From positions 2,282,477 through 2,346,476 of the forward strand of contig NZ_JEMG01000001.1 of the NCBI RefSeq assembly GCF_000600295.1: DNA of 64,000 bases, written 5' to 3'. The stretch is from Hylemonella gracilis str. Niagara R. GTDB taxonomy: Bacteria > Pseudomonadota > Gammaproteobacteria > Burkholderiales > Burkholderiaceae_C. A model generated the notes under the pieces. That model saw nothing but the letters and a program-made list of their open reading frames with translations. It made no database searches and was not told the DNA's origin. Both the position numbers and the translations under genes were made by a program. Each line of letters starts with the position of its first letter. Positions within the stretch are counted from its first letter, which is position 1. Shown one piece after another: positions 27,066 to 35,458 of this stretch.

Positions 27066-27509
27066 ATGACTCTCAACGACCGCATCCTGGGCCTGCTGGC
27101 CCTGCTGTTCGCTGCCCTGCTCGCCTGGAAGGGCTGGGGCCTCGAAGCCCCCTTCGCCTACGAACCCGTCGGGCCCCGCGCCTTTCCCCTGCTGCTGGCC
27201 GCCGTGATCGGCTCGTGCGGTCTGTGGCTGCTGCTGCGCGGCCGCGAACAGGCCGAGGCCAATCCTCCCGGGGCCAACACGCGCATCGCGGTCATGGTGG
27301 GCTTGGTCATCGTCTATGCGCTGGTCTTCGAACGCCTGGGGTTTGTGATTGCCACGACCCTGATGACTGTCTTCGTGGGTCGCCTCTTCGGTGGCCGCTG
27401 GCGCGCCTGCGTGCTCGGCGGCATCGCCATGAGCGTGGTTTTCTACCTGCTGTTCGACAAGGTCTTCGACGTGGTTCTGCCCACTGGCCTGCTGTCCCTG
27501 GGAGCCTGA
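27066..27509 (+). CDS. tctB: Tricarboxylate transporter small membrane subunit
   Basis: A 147-residue membrane protein with four predicted helices, matching the TctB family: YEPVGPRAFPLLLAAVIG near the N-terminus and FERLGFVIATTLMTVFVGRLFGG in the second half. It pairs with TctA to form the membrane part of the transporter. ATG 27066 was chosen by family length. Confidence 0.88.
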   Translation: MTLNDRILGLLALLFAALLAWKGWGLEAPFAYEPVGPRAFPLLLAAVIGSCGLWLLLRGREQAEANPPGANTRIAVMVGLVIVYALVFERLGFVIATTLMTVFVGRLFGGRWRACVLGGIAMSVVFYLLFDKVFDVVLPTGLLSLGA

Positions 27510-27510
27510 C

Positions 27511-27538
27511 ATGGACATTCTGAAATGGACATTCTGAA
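27511..27538 (+). repeat. Tandem 14-bp duplication at the tctA start
   Basis: ATGGACATTCTGAA occurs twice in direct tandem (27511-27524 and 27525-27538). The first ATG opens an 8-codon frame that stops at 27535-27537; the second is the true tctA start. The duplication leaves a decoy start closest to the ribosome-binding site. Confidence 0.9.
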
Positions 27539-29039
27539 CAACCTCGGTCTGGGCTTTGGCGTGGCCTTCTCCCCGCTCAACCTGCTGGTGGCGGCGATCG
27601 GCGCGTTCCTCGGCACCATCGTCGGCGTGCTGCCCGGGCTGGGGCCCATCAACGGCGTGGCCATGCTCGTGCCCATCGCCTTTGCGATGAATCTGCCGCC
27701 CGAAACTGCCCTGATACTGCTGGCAGCGGTCTACGTGGGCGCCGAATACGGCGGGCGCATCACCTCCATCCTGATCAACGTGCCGGGCGAGGCCGCCTCG
27801 GTGATGACCACGCTGGACGGCTACCCGCTGGCGCGCCAGGGCCTGGCTAGCGTGGCGCTGTCGCTGTCGGCCTGGGCCTCGTTCATGGGCTCCACGGTGG
27901 CCATCCTGGGCATCGCGGCCTTCGCGCCGCTGGTCGCGAACTGGGCCTTGGCCTTCGGGCCGGCTGAGTACTTCGTGCTCATGGTCTTCGCCTTCTGCGC
28001 GCTCAGCAGCCTGCTGGGCGACAAACCGGTCAAGGGCGCGCTCGCGGCCGCCATCGGCCTGGCCATCGCGACCATCGGCGTGGATGCCAATTCCGGCGTC
28101 TATCGCTACACCTTTGATCTGCCAGAGCTGGCCGACGGCATCGACTTCGTGGTGGTCGTGATTGGCCTCTTCGCTGTCGCGGAGATGCTGCAGATGCTGG
28201 AAAACCTGCTGACCGGCCAGAAGGTCGAGGTGCCGCCCAGCGAGCGCAAGCTCTTCAACCTGAAGGAATTGCGCTTCACCTGGTGGACCACCATTCGCTC
28301 CTCCCTGATGGGCTTTGGCGTTGGTGTCCTGCCTGGCGCGGGGGCCAGCGTGGCCTCGGCCGTGGCCTACGCCAATGAAAAGCGCCTGCATGAGGGCAAG
28401 GATCCGGACGCCAAGTTCGGCAAGGGTGACCTGCGAGGCCTGGCAGCGCCCGAAGCCGCCAACAACAGCGCAGCCACCGGCTCCTTCATCCCCATGCTGA
28501 CCCTGGGTGTGCCGGGCTCGGGCACGACAGCGGTGATGATGGGCGCGCTCACGCTCTACAACATCACCCCCGGACCGGTGCTCTTCGATGCCCAGCCGGC
28601 GCTGGTGTGGGGTCTGATTGCCTCGCTCTTCATCGCCAATGTGATGCTCTTGCTGATGAACGTACCCATGGTGCGCGTCTTCGCCTCCATGCTGTCCATC
28701 CCCGGTTGGCTGCTGGTGCCCGGCATTCTCGCGGTCAGCTTCATCGGCGTGTACGCGCTGAGTTCCAGCACCTTCGACTTGTTGTTGATGGTGGGCATCG
28801 GCCTCATCGGCTACCTCTTGCGCAAGATGGGCATGCCCATGGCGCCCATGGTGCTGGGCGTGGTGCTGGGCAATCTGATGGAACAGAACCTGCGCCGCGC
28901 GCTGTCCATCACCAACGGTGAGCTGCAGATCTTGTGGTCCAGCCCGGTCAGCGTCGTGCTATGGAGCCTCGCGGCCTTGGTGCTGGTGGTGCCGCCGCTG
29001 CTGCGCAAGCGCCACGCGCGGCGGCAAAAGGCAACCTGA
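27525..29039 (+). CDS. tctA: Tricarboxylate transporter large membrane subunit
   Basis: A 504-residue polytopic permease of the TctA family. Diagnostic stretches are GVLPGLGPINGVAMLVPIAF near residue 35, the mirrored GVLPGAGASVASAVAYANEKR near 268, and EAANNSAATGSFIPMLTLGVPGSG near 308. It imports tri- or dicarboxylates with TctB and the TctC binding protein, driven by the ion gradient. The start lies in the second copy of a tandem 14-bp duplication. Confidence 0.95.
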   Translation: MDILNNLGLGFGVAFSPLNLLVAAIGAFLGTIVGVLPGLGPINGVAMLVPIAFAMNLPPETALILLAAVYVGAEYGGRITSILINVPGEAASVMTTLDGYPLARQGLASVALSLSAWASFMGSTVAILGIAAFAPLVANWALAFGPAEYFVLMVFAFCALSSLLGDKPVKGALAAAIGLAIATIGVDANSGVYRYTFDLPELADGIDFVVVVIGLFAVAEMLQMLENLLTGQKVEVPPSERKLFNLKELRFTWWTTIRSSLMGFGVGVLPGAGASVASAVAYANEKRLHEGKDPDAKFGKGDLRGLAAPEAANNSAATGSFIPMLTLGVPGSGTTAVMMGALTLYNITPGPVLFDAQPALVWGLIASLFIANVMLLLMNVPMVRVFASMLSIPGWLLVPGILAVSFIGVYALSSSTFDLLLMVGIGLIGYLLRKMGMPMAPMVLGVVLGNLMEQNLRRALSITNGELQILWSSPVSVVLWSLAALVLVVPPLLRKRHARRQKAT

Positions 29040-29154
29040 ACGCGTGGACGTGATGGCCGGGCAACGAAACACCGGACCGCATGCCTGAGGCGAGCAACGC
29101 CGCCTCGACACCGAGAGCACCAGTTTCACCACTCGGCCTGCGCTACACTGCGAT

Positions 29155-29340
29155 CGCTTCGCGGTTTCCCGCACCACGGCGGGAACGAAGAGGGAACGAC
29201 AGAAGGGCTGCTAGGCAGCCCAGTCTGTGGCTGCCCCCGCAACTGTGATCGGTGAATTCCATGCCCTCCGCCACTGGCCTTGCGCCGGGAAGGCCGCCTG
29301 GAATGTAGACCCGAGAGCCAGGAGACCTGCCGCGTCGCGT
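29155..29340 (+). promoter_or_regulatory. Cobalamin riboswitch 1
   Basis: The region carries the cobalamin aptamer landmarks in order: CGGTTTCCC near 29162, AGAGGGAA near 29190, the B12 box GCTGCCCCCGCAACTG (29230-29245), GCCACTGG (29270-29277), GGGAAGGC near 29287 and AGCCAGGAGACCTGCCG (29316-29332). A -10-like TACACT lies at 29144. It opens the 5' leader of the thioesterase gene, whose TTG start is about 50 bases further on. Adenosyl- or methylcobalamin is expected to reduce expression. Confidence 0.92.
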
Positions 29341-29391
29341 TGTGAAAGTTTGCGCACGGGACGGGGTGTTTCCGCGCCACTGGAGAACGCC

Positions 29392-30204
29392 TTGTCATCA
29401 CCCGCCAACGAAGCCCCTGAAGCAAACGCGCCCTCGAACATCGGCACGCCACCCATGGTCGTCATCGACATGGTCTGGCCCGACCAATCCAACCACCACG
29501 GCACGCTGTTCGGCGGCGCCGCCCTGTCCATGCTGGACCGCCTGGCCTTCATCGTGGGCAGCAAGGCCTTGCGCGGCTCGGTCGTCACGGCCTCGGTCAG
29601 CGATCTGAACTTCGCGGCGCCCGCGCCCGCCGGCCACTTGGTGGAGTGCAGCGCCGAGGTGCTGCGCCAGGGCAGGCGCTCCGTCACGGTGGGCACGCGC
29701 CTGGTCGCCGAGGACCTGCTCAGCGGCAAGCGCACCGACTGCCTGTCGGGTGAGTTCGTCATGGTCCGCCAGGCCGATGGCGCGGAACCGAGTCCGGTCA
29801 ACGTGGTGATTCCAACTGCGAAAGCGCCAGACCCCTACCCTTCGAAGCCTCCCGTCTTCACCGACACCGGCAAGGCCAGCGCCATGGTCGCGGAGATCGT
29901 CTTCCCGGGCCACGCCAACCACCGCGGCCTGCTGCACGGGGGCCCGGCCATGGAATGGATGGCCAAGGCCGGTTTCGCCGCCGCCACCCGACGGGTGCGC
30001 CGCGCCATCGTGATGGCCAGCAGCGAGAAGCTGGACTTCAAGGCCCCCGCCCATGTGGGCGACGTGGTCGAAGTCACGGCCACCGTGATCGCCACCGGGC
30101 GCCGTTCCATCCACGTCCACGTGGACATGTGGGCCGAATCGCCCAGCACGGGCGAACGGCGGCATTGCACCACCGGCACGCTGGTGTTCGTGGCCGTCGC
30201 CTAG
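29392..30204 (+). CDS. Double-hotdog acyl-CoA thioesterase
   Basis: A protein of about 270 residues with two tandem hotdog domains of the YciA/ACOT type. The first has NHHGTLFGGAALSMLDRLAF with the catalytic-type Asp; in the second the matching block NHRGLLHGGPAMEWMAKAGF has Ala instead. It hydrolyses an acyl-CoA; which one is unknown. TTG 29392 is favoured because GGAG stands six bases upstream and translation then begins after the riboswitch; ATG 29455 would cut into the first hotdog fold. Confidence 0.82.
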   Translation: MSSPANEAPEANAPSNIGTPPMVVIDMVWPDQSNHHGTLFGGAALSMLDRLAFIVGSKALRGSVVTASVSDLNFAAPAPAGHLVECSAEVLRQGRRSVTVGTRLVAEDLLSGKRTDCLSGEFVMVRQADGAEPSPVNVVIPTAKAPDPYPSKPPVFTDTGKASAMVAEIVFPGHANHRGLLHGGPAMEWMAKAGFAAATRRVRRAIVMASSEKLDFKAPAHVGDVVEVTATVIATGRRSIHVHVDMWAESPSTGERRHCTTGTLVFVAVA

Positions 30205-30309
30205 GGCCACGTGCGTCCCTCACCCTAGGCATTCCCCCAGCAGCCAAGACCCATCCTTTCTGTACAGTCATTCATTACCCCCATCGTCGCACCCACAGGA
30301 GAACAGAAC

Positions 30310-31428
30310 GTGACACAAAGAACAACGCCCCCCTTCCGCGCCGACCACGTCGGCAGCTTTCTGCGCCCGCAGTACCTGCTGGAAGCACGCGAGCAGTTTT
30401 TCGTCAAGAAGTCCATCAGCGCGGCACAGCTGCGCGCGGTGGAGGACAAGGCCATCACCGAGATCGTGAAGTTCCAACAGGACGTGGGCCTGAAGTCCAT
30501 CACCGACGGCGAGTTCCGCCGCACCTACTTCCACATCGACTTCCTGGAGCAGCTCGGCGGTGTGAAGACTGACGTGCCGGTGACGATCAAGAAGCCCGAT
30601 GGCACGGAAGAACTGGCGCCGCCCGTGATCCGCGTGGTGGACAAGGTCAAGCACGTCAAGGACATCCAGCGCGCCGACTTTGAGTACCTCAAGAGCCAAG
30701 TCGCCGCCGGCATGACGCCCAAGGTCACCATCCCCAGCCCGACCATGCTGCACTTCCGCGGCGGCCGCGCCGGCATCAGCAAGGACGCCTACCCCGAACT
30801 CGACCCCGTGTTCTACGACGACGTGGCCCAGGCCTACGGCGACGAGCTGCAATCGCTCTACGACGCGGGCTGCCGCTACGTGCAGATGGACGATACCAAC
30901 CTGGCCTACCTCTGCGACGACCGCATGCGCGAAGCCGCGCGCCAGCGCGGTGACGACCCCAACGAACTGCCCCACCGTTATGCTTGGTTCATCAACAAGG
31001 TCGTCGCGAAAAAGCCCGCAGGCATGACCCTGGCCATGCACCTGTGCCGTGGCAACTTCAAGAGCACGCACGCGGCGGCCGGCAACTACGAGCCGGTGGC
31101 CGAGGCCCTGCTCAAGGAAATGAACCTCGACGCCTTCTTCCTCGAATACGACGACGACCGCTCGGGCGACTTCCGCCCGCTGCGCTACCTGTCCAAGGGC
31201 AAGATCGTCGTGCTGGGCCTGGTGACCACCAAGTTCGGCCAGCTGGAAACCAAGGATGCGCTCAAGCGCCGCATCGAGGAAGCCAGCAAGTACGCCGACC
31301 TCGACCAGCTGGCCCTGAGCCCGCAGTGCGGTTTCTCGAGCACCGTGCACGGCAACAACATCGCCGTGGAAGACCAGCGCAAGAAGCTGCAGTTGGTCGT
31401 CGAGACGGCGCAGGAAGTCTGGGGCTGA
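30310..31428 (+). CDS. Core-MetE type methionine synthase-like protein
   Basis: A 372-residue protein equal to the C-terminal catalytic half of B12-independent methionine synthase (MetE, YxjG/YxjH group). Zinc ligands are visible as HxC in MHLCRGNF, Glu in FFLEYDDDRSGDF and Cys in LSPQCGFSS. It lacks the N-terminal half that binds polyglutamyl folate, so the methyl donor may differ. Start GTG 30310 with AGGAG upstream. It lies 105 bases after the thioesterase gene, behind the same cobalamin riboswitch. Confidence 0.88.
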   Translation: MTQRTTPPFRADHVGSFLRPQYLLEAREQFFVKKSISAAQLRAVEDKAITEIVKFQQDVGLKSITDGEFRRTYFHIDFLEQLGGVKTDVPVTIKKPDGTEELAPPVIRVVDKVKHVKDIQRADFEYLKSQVAAGMTPKVTIPSPTMLHFRGGRAGISKDAYPELDPVFYDDVAQAYGDELQSLYDAGCRYVQMDDTNLAYLCDDRMREAARQRGDDPNELPHRYAWFINKVVAKKPAGMTLAMHLCRGNFKSTHAAAGNYEPVAEALLKEMNLDAFFLEYDDDRSGDFRPLRYLSKGKIVVLGLVTTKFGQLETKDALKRRIEEASKYADLDQLALSPQCGFSSTVHGNNIAVEDQRKKLQLVVETAQEVWG

Positions 31429-31460
31429 GGATCGGGCAACGATCGCTCAAGGGTTGAAGC

Positions 31461-32006
31461 TCAGAGGGTGAGTGACTGCCACTCACCCCAGCCTGCCACC
31501 GAGGCTGGCCACTGGTCGGCCCGGTCCAGCCGGTTCAGGCCTTGATCCAACAGGGCCAGGGCGCGCAGCACGCCCGCGTGCGTGACCCAGACGGCCTCCT
31601 GGCCCGCCGAGCGGACCTCCTCACGCGCAGTCGCCACGCGGGCCAACACGTCGTTCACGCTCTCTCGCCCACCGAAGCGCTCGGCACCGAAATTGCCGGT
31701 CCAGGCCTCGTAGGCCGCGCGCGGGATGTCATCCCAGCGCACACCCTCCCACTGACCAAAATCCATCTCGCGCAAGCGGGCGTCCTGCCGCAGCTGCAGG
31801 TCCGGACGCAAGGCGCACAGGGCCTGCGCCAGTTGCAGGCAACGTCGCAGCGGCGAGCTGTGGACCACAAGGCCATGCGGCAACATGGCCGCCAGTTGAG
31901 CCGCGCAGGCCGTGGTGCCTGGAGCGTCGGCCTCGATGTCGCTGATGCCGTAGCAGACACCGGGCGCGATCAGCGGCTGCGCGTGGCGCACCAGCCAGAG
32001 CTTCAT
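31461..32006 (-). CDS. cobC: Alpha-ribazole phosphatase-like histidine phosphatase
   Basis: A 181-residue histidine phosphatase: RHAQP with the phosphohistidine near residue 8, SSPLRRCLQLAQAL near 50, and the second histidine in VWVTHAGVL. By context it removes the 5'-phosphate during nucleotide-loop assembly of cobalamin. It overlaps cobS by ATGA and is the last gene of the minus-strand cobalamin run, convergent with the core-MetE gene 32 bases away. Confidence 0.88.
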   Translation of the reverse strand: MKLWLVRHAQPLIAPGVCYGISDIEADAPGTTACAAQLAAMLPHGLVVHSSPLRRCLQLAQALCALRPDLQLRQDARLREMDFGQWEGVRWDDIPRAAYEAWTGNFGAERFGGRESVNDVLARVATAREEVRSAGQEAVWVTHAGVLRALALLDQGLNRLDRADQWPASVAGWGEWQSLTL

Positions 32007-32815
32007 GGGATCCAGGACAGGCTCAGCGCCAAACCCAGGTAGCAGGCGATTTCACAGACCTGCTGCGTCGCGCCCAGGCAGTCGCCCGTGTAACCCTGGA
32101 GCCGCCTTGAGAAAAGACGCCCCATCCAGAGCGCGGCCAGCAGGCTCGCAGCCGTGCCGCCGAACCAGAACCAGCCCTCGGGCAACCACCAGCCCGCCAG
32201 CGCGATGGCGGCCACCGTCCACAGCGTGGCCACGGCCAGGCTGCCCGCGCTGATCTGGTCCGCCAAGGGTTTGGATTTGGAGCGCTCGGTGTTGCCCACA
32301 TGCGGCAGCAGTCGGATCAGCCACAGCGGCAGCAAGCGCGTGAGCACATGGGCATAGAACAGCGCGCCGCAAGCCAGGGCCGGATCGGCGTCGCCCAGCA
32401 AGGCCAGCAGCGCCACCTTGCTCAACAAGGCCAACACCAGGGCCAGCACACCGAAGGCGCCCACGCGCGAATCCTTCATGATGTCCAAGGCGCGCTCACG
32501 GTCCTGCGAGCCACCCAGGCCATCGGCCACATCGGCCAGGCCGTCCTCGTGGAAAGCGCCAGTCAGCAAGACCGTGAACACCGTCACCAGCACCGCCGCG
32601 ACCAGGGGCGCATAGCCACTGTCAGGCAGCGCCCAGGCCAGAACAGCGTACAACAGCGCGGCCAACAGCCCCACCAGCCAGCCCACGCCGGGAAAATGCG
32701 CGGCCGACTTGCGCAGCATCGCCGGGCTGTAGCCCACCCAGGCCGCGAGTGGCCCGGTAACGGGCACGCGGGTGAAGAACTGCAGGGCCAGCAGGTAGTG
32801 GCGTAGGAAGTTCAT
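32003..32815 (-). CDS. cobS: Adenosylcobinamide-GDP ribazoletransferase
   Basis: Membrane enzyme that joins adenosylcobinamide-GDP and alpha-ribazole to make cobalamin. The 270-residue product begins MNFLRHYLLALQFFTRVPV and has the conserved acidic block FHEDGLADVADGLGG near residue 90, followed by MKDSRVGAFG, plus several membrane helices. ATG 32815 is set by the N-terminal signature. It is placed between cobT (22-base gap) and cobC (ATGA overlap). Confidence 0.96.
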   Translation of the reverse strand: MNFLRHYLLALQFFTRVPVTGPLAAWVGYSPAMLRKSAAHFPGVGWLVGLLAALLYAVLAWALPDSGYAPLVAAVLVTVFTVLLTGAFHEDGLADVADGLGGSQDRERALDIMKDSRVGAFGVLALVLALLSKVALLALLGDADPALACGALFYAHVLTRLLPLWLIRLLPHVGNTERSKSKPLADQISAGSLAVATLWTVAAIALAGWWLPEGWFWFGGTAASLLAALWMGRLFSRRLQGYTGDCLGATQQVCEIACYLGLALSLSWIP

Positions 32816-32837
32816 GGTCGTGACCAGGCCGCTTTCT

Positions 32838-33884
32838 TCAGGTGCTTTTCTCGGAGACACCGGCCGATTCGAAGCTCGCCATCTCGCGCAGCACGGCACA
32901 GGCCGAGACCAGCAGCGGCCAGGCCAGGGCCGCGCCCGAGCCTTCGCCCAGGCGCAGACCCAGGTCCAACAGCGGTTGCGCCTGGAGCTGGGCCAGCAGC
33001 AGGGCGTGGCCGCGCTCGCCTGAGCGGTGCGCGAAGACACAGCGCTGCAACACGGCCGGCGCCAGGCGCGCGGCCACCAGCACGGCGGCGCTGGCGATGA
33101 AACCATCGACCACGATCACCCGACGCTCGGCCGCGGCCTGCAGCACCGCGCCGGCCAGCGTGGCGATCTCGAAACCACCGAAGGCTGCGAGCGCGTCCAG
33201 CGGCGCCTGCGCCTGGGGGTGTTTGAGCAGCACCTCGCGCAGCACCTCGGTCTTGCGGACAACGGCAGCCACGTCCAGGCCCGTGCCCGCGCCCGTGCAA
33301 TCGGCGATGTCCAAGCCGCCCAGGCGTGCCAGCAGCAGCGAGGCGGCGGAGGTGTTGCCGATGCCCATCTCGCCCAGCAGCAGAGCATTGCCCGGCAGGC
33401 CTTGCACGATACGCAGGCCATTGTTCAGGGCTTGCGCGCACTGTTCGACCGTCATCGCCGGACCGCTGAGTGCATCGGCCGTGCCCGGGGCCACTTTGAA
33501 GTTCAAGAGGTTCTCGCGCGGCGCGAAGTCATGCCGCACGCCGCAGTCCACCACGCTGAGGGCGATGCCGTGCTGGCGCGCCAGCACACTGACGCAGGCG
33601 CCACCGGCCAGGAAGTTCTCCACCATCTGCCAGGTCACGTCACTCGGAAAGGCCGAGACGCCCCGCGCGGCCAGGCCGTGGTCGCCCGCGCAGACCAGCA
33701 TTTGCGGTGCGCGCAGTTCGGGGGTTTCGCTGCCCAGGATGAGGCCGAGTTGCAGAGCCAGGGCTTCGAGCCGGCCCAGCGAGCCCAGGGGCTTGGTCTT
33801 CTGGTCGATCTTGTGCTGCAGGCACGCGGCCAGCGCGGCGTCGTGCAGGTCGGGGACGGCGGGAATGTCAAAACGCAGGGTCAT
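32838..33884 (-). CDS. cobT: Nicotinate-nucleotide--dimethylbenzimidazole phosphoribosyltransferase
   Basis: Activates the lower ligand 5,6-dimethylbenzimidazole to alpha-ribazole phosphate. The 348-residue product has KTKPLGSLGRLE near residue 30, AGDHGLAARGVSAFP, GEMGIGNTSAAS near 170 and the catalytic Glu in LRLGEGSGAALA near residue 314. It lies 26 bases past the cobQ stop. Confidence 0.97.
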   Translation of the reverse strand: MTLRFDIPAVPDLHDAALAACLQHKIDQKTKPLGSLGRLEALALQLGLILGSETPELRAPQMLVCAGDHGLAARGVSAFPSDVTWQMVENFLAGGACVSVLARQHGIALSVVDCGVRHDFAPRENLLNFKVAPGTADALSGPAMTVEQCAQALNNGLRIVQGLPGNALLLGEMGIGNTSAASLLLARLGGLDIADCTGAGTGLDVAAVVRKTEVLREVLLKHPQAQAPLDALAAFGGFEIATLAGAVLQAAAERRVIVVDGFIASAAVLVAARLAPAVLQRCVFAHRSGERGHALLLAQLQAQPLLDLGLRLGEGSGAALAWPLLVSACAVLREMASFESAGVSEKST

Positions 33885-33910
33885 GGTGATTCAAGGTCAA
33901 TGATGTTGCT

Positions 33911-35458
33911 TCAGTCGGCGATCAGCATGTCCAGCACGCCAGGTTCGAAATGTTGTTCGATGAAATCGGCCATGCGCTCGAACACGCTGTCGAGCGTGGG
34001 CACGCGCGCGCCGAACAGGGCCTGCAGCACGGCCGCATCTTCGAACAGGCCATGCAGGTAGACACCGAGCACGTTGCCCGCCTCGTTCTGCCAGGCCAGG
34101 CCGGGCACCAATACGGTGGCCACGTTGCCTGCGGCGGCCATGGCTGGGTGCTGCACGGTCTGGCCATGGTGGATTTCATAGCCCTGCACACCCACGCCCG
34201 ACAAGGCTGCCCAGGCACCGCGGGCCGTGCCGAAACGCGCGGCCGTGCGCCGCACCGTCTTGGCCGGCTCAAAGGCCGTGACCAGGGGCAAGAGGCCCAG
34301 GCCGGGTGCATTGCCATCGATGCCATGAGTGTCGATCAGCGCCTCGCCCAGCATCTGCAAACCACCGCAGACGCCCAGCAGCGCCTTGCCCTGCGCAGCA
34401 TGCGCCGCAATCGCGCGGTCCAGGCCCTGGGCACGCAGCCAAGCCAGATCGCCGCTGGTGTGCTTGGAGCCGGGCAGGATGACCCAGTCCACATCCACCA
34501 GATCGGCCGGGCCGCGCGCCCAGCGCAGCGCCACGCCGGGCACGTTCTTCAGCGGCTGGAATTCGTCCAGGTTGCTGATGCGCGGATAGGCCACCACCGC
34601 AATGCGGGTTTGAATGTCGCCACCGCCTTGGGAAGCAGCCATATCAAACATACCGTCCTCTTCAGGCAGGCCGTGCTGCCACCACATGGGCAAGGTGGCC
34701 ACCGTAGGTACGCCGGTCAGTGCCTGAAGCTGCTGCGGCCCAGGTGCGAGCAGCGCCGCATCACCCCGGAACTTGTTGAGCACAAAACCGCAGATCAGGG
34801 CGCGGTCCGCCTCGGGCAACAGGGCCCAGGTGCCATAGAGATGCGCGAAGGCGCCACCCCGGTCAATGTCGGTGACCAGCAGGCAGCGCGCCCGGGCATG
34901 GCGTGCCACACGCAGGTTCACGATGTCGCTGTCCATCAGGTTGATCTCGGCCGGTGACCCCGCGCCCTCGATCACGACCACGTCGTTCTCGGCCATCAGC
35001 TCGTCGAGCGCGCGCGCCACGGTGGGCCAGACCTTCTCGCTGCGCCCGCGCCAGCCCAAGCGCGTGAGCGCTTCATCGACTTGGCCCAGCAGCACGACCT
35101 GGCTGTGCGTGTCGCGCTCGGGCTTGAGCAGCAGCGGGTTCATGCGCACCTCGGGCTCGGCGCGTGCGGCCAGGGCCTGGAAATACTGCGCGCTGCCGAT
35201 CTCACCGCCCGCGTTGGGTCGCCGGGCCGCGCCCAAGCCCAACGCGGCGCCCTCGGTGGGCAGCGACGACACCCCCTTGCCGAGTGCGGGGGCCACCACC
35301 CGCGCGTTGTTGCTCATGTTCTGCGCCTTGAAAGGCGCCACCTTCAGCCCCAAGCGCGCGTAGTGGCGGCACAGGGCCGTGGTGAGCCAGCTCTTGCCGG
35401 CGCCGCTGGTGGTGCCCAGCACCATGACGGCGCGGGCGCGTGGTGCTGCTGCGCTCAT
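33911..35458 (-). CDS. cobQ: Cobyric acid synthase
   Basis: Amidates the b, d, e and g side chains of adenosylcobyrinate a,c-diamide with glutamine and ATP. The 515-residue protein has an ATPase domain (GTTSGAGKSWLTTAL near residue 15, FKAQNMSNNARVV near 43) and a glutaminase domain with Cys in LLGVCGGLQML and His in VYLHGLFED. About 28 residues (56-83, APALGKG through RRPN) are inserted between NMSNNARVV and GGEIGSAQYFQALAA, exactly where a translated repeat lies. Start at ATG 35458, in ATGA overlap with the upstream gene. Confidence 0.96.
   Translation of the reverse strand: MSAAAPRARAVMVLGTTSGAGKSWLTTALCRHYARLGLKVAPFKAQNMSNNARVVAPALGKGVSSLPTEGAALGLGAARRPNAGGEIGSAQYFQALAARAEPEVRMNPLLLKPERDTHSQVVLLGQVDEALTRLGWRGRSEKVWPTVARALDELMAENDVVVIEGAGSPAEINLMDSDIVNLRVARHARARCLLVTDIDRGGAFAHLYGTWALLPEADRALICGFVLNKFRGDAALLAPGPQQLQALTGVPTVATLPMWWQHGLPEEDGMFDMAASQGGGDIQTRIAVVAYPRISNLDEFQPLKNVPGVALRWARGPADLVDVDWVILPGSKHTSGDLAWLRAQGLDRAIAAHAAQGKALLGVCGGLQMLGEALIDTHGIDGNAPGLGLLPLVTAFEPAKTVRRTAARFGTARGAWAALSGVGVQGYEIHHGQTVQHPAMAAAGNVATVLVPGLAWQNEAGNVLGVYLHGLFEDAAVLQALFGARVPTLDSVFERMADFIEQHFEPGVLDMLIAD
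35224..35293 (+). repeat. Translated GC-rich repeat, copy 2 (inside cobQ)
   Basis: GGGCCGCGCCCA at one end, GCCCTCGGTGGGCAGCG in the middle and GTGCGGGGGCC at the other. In the cobQ frame it encodes APALGKGVSSLPTEGA and GLGAAR. It accounts for the extra residues relative to the usual CobQ sequence. Confidence 0.75.
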
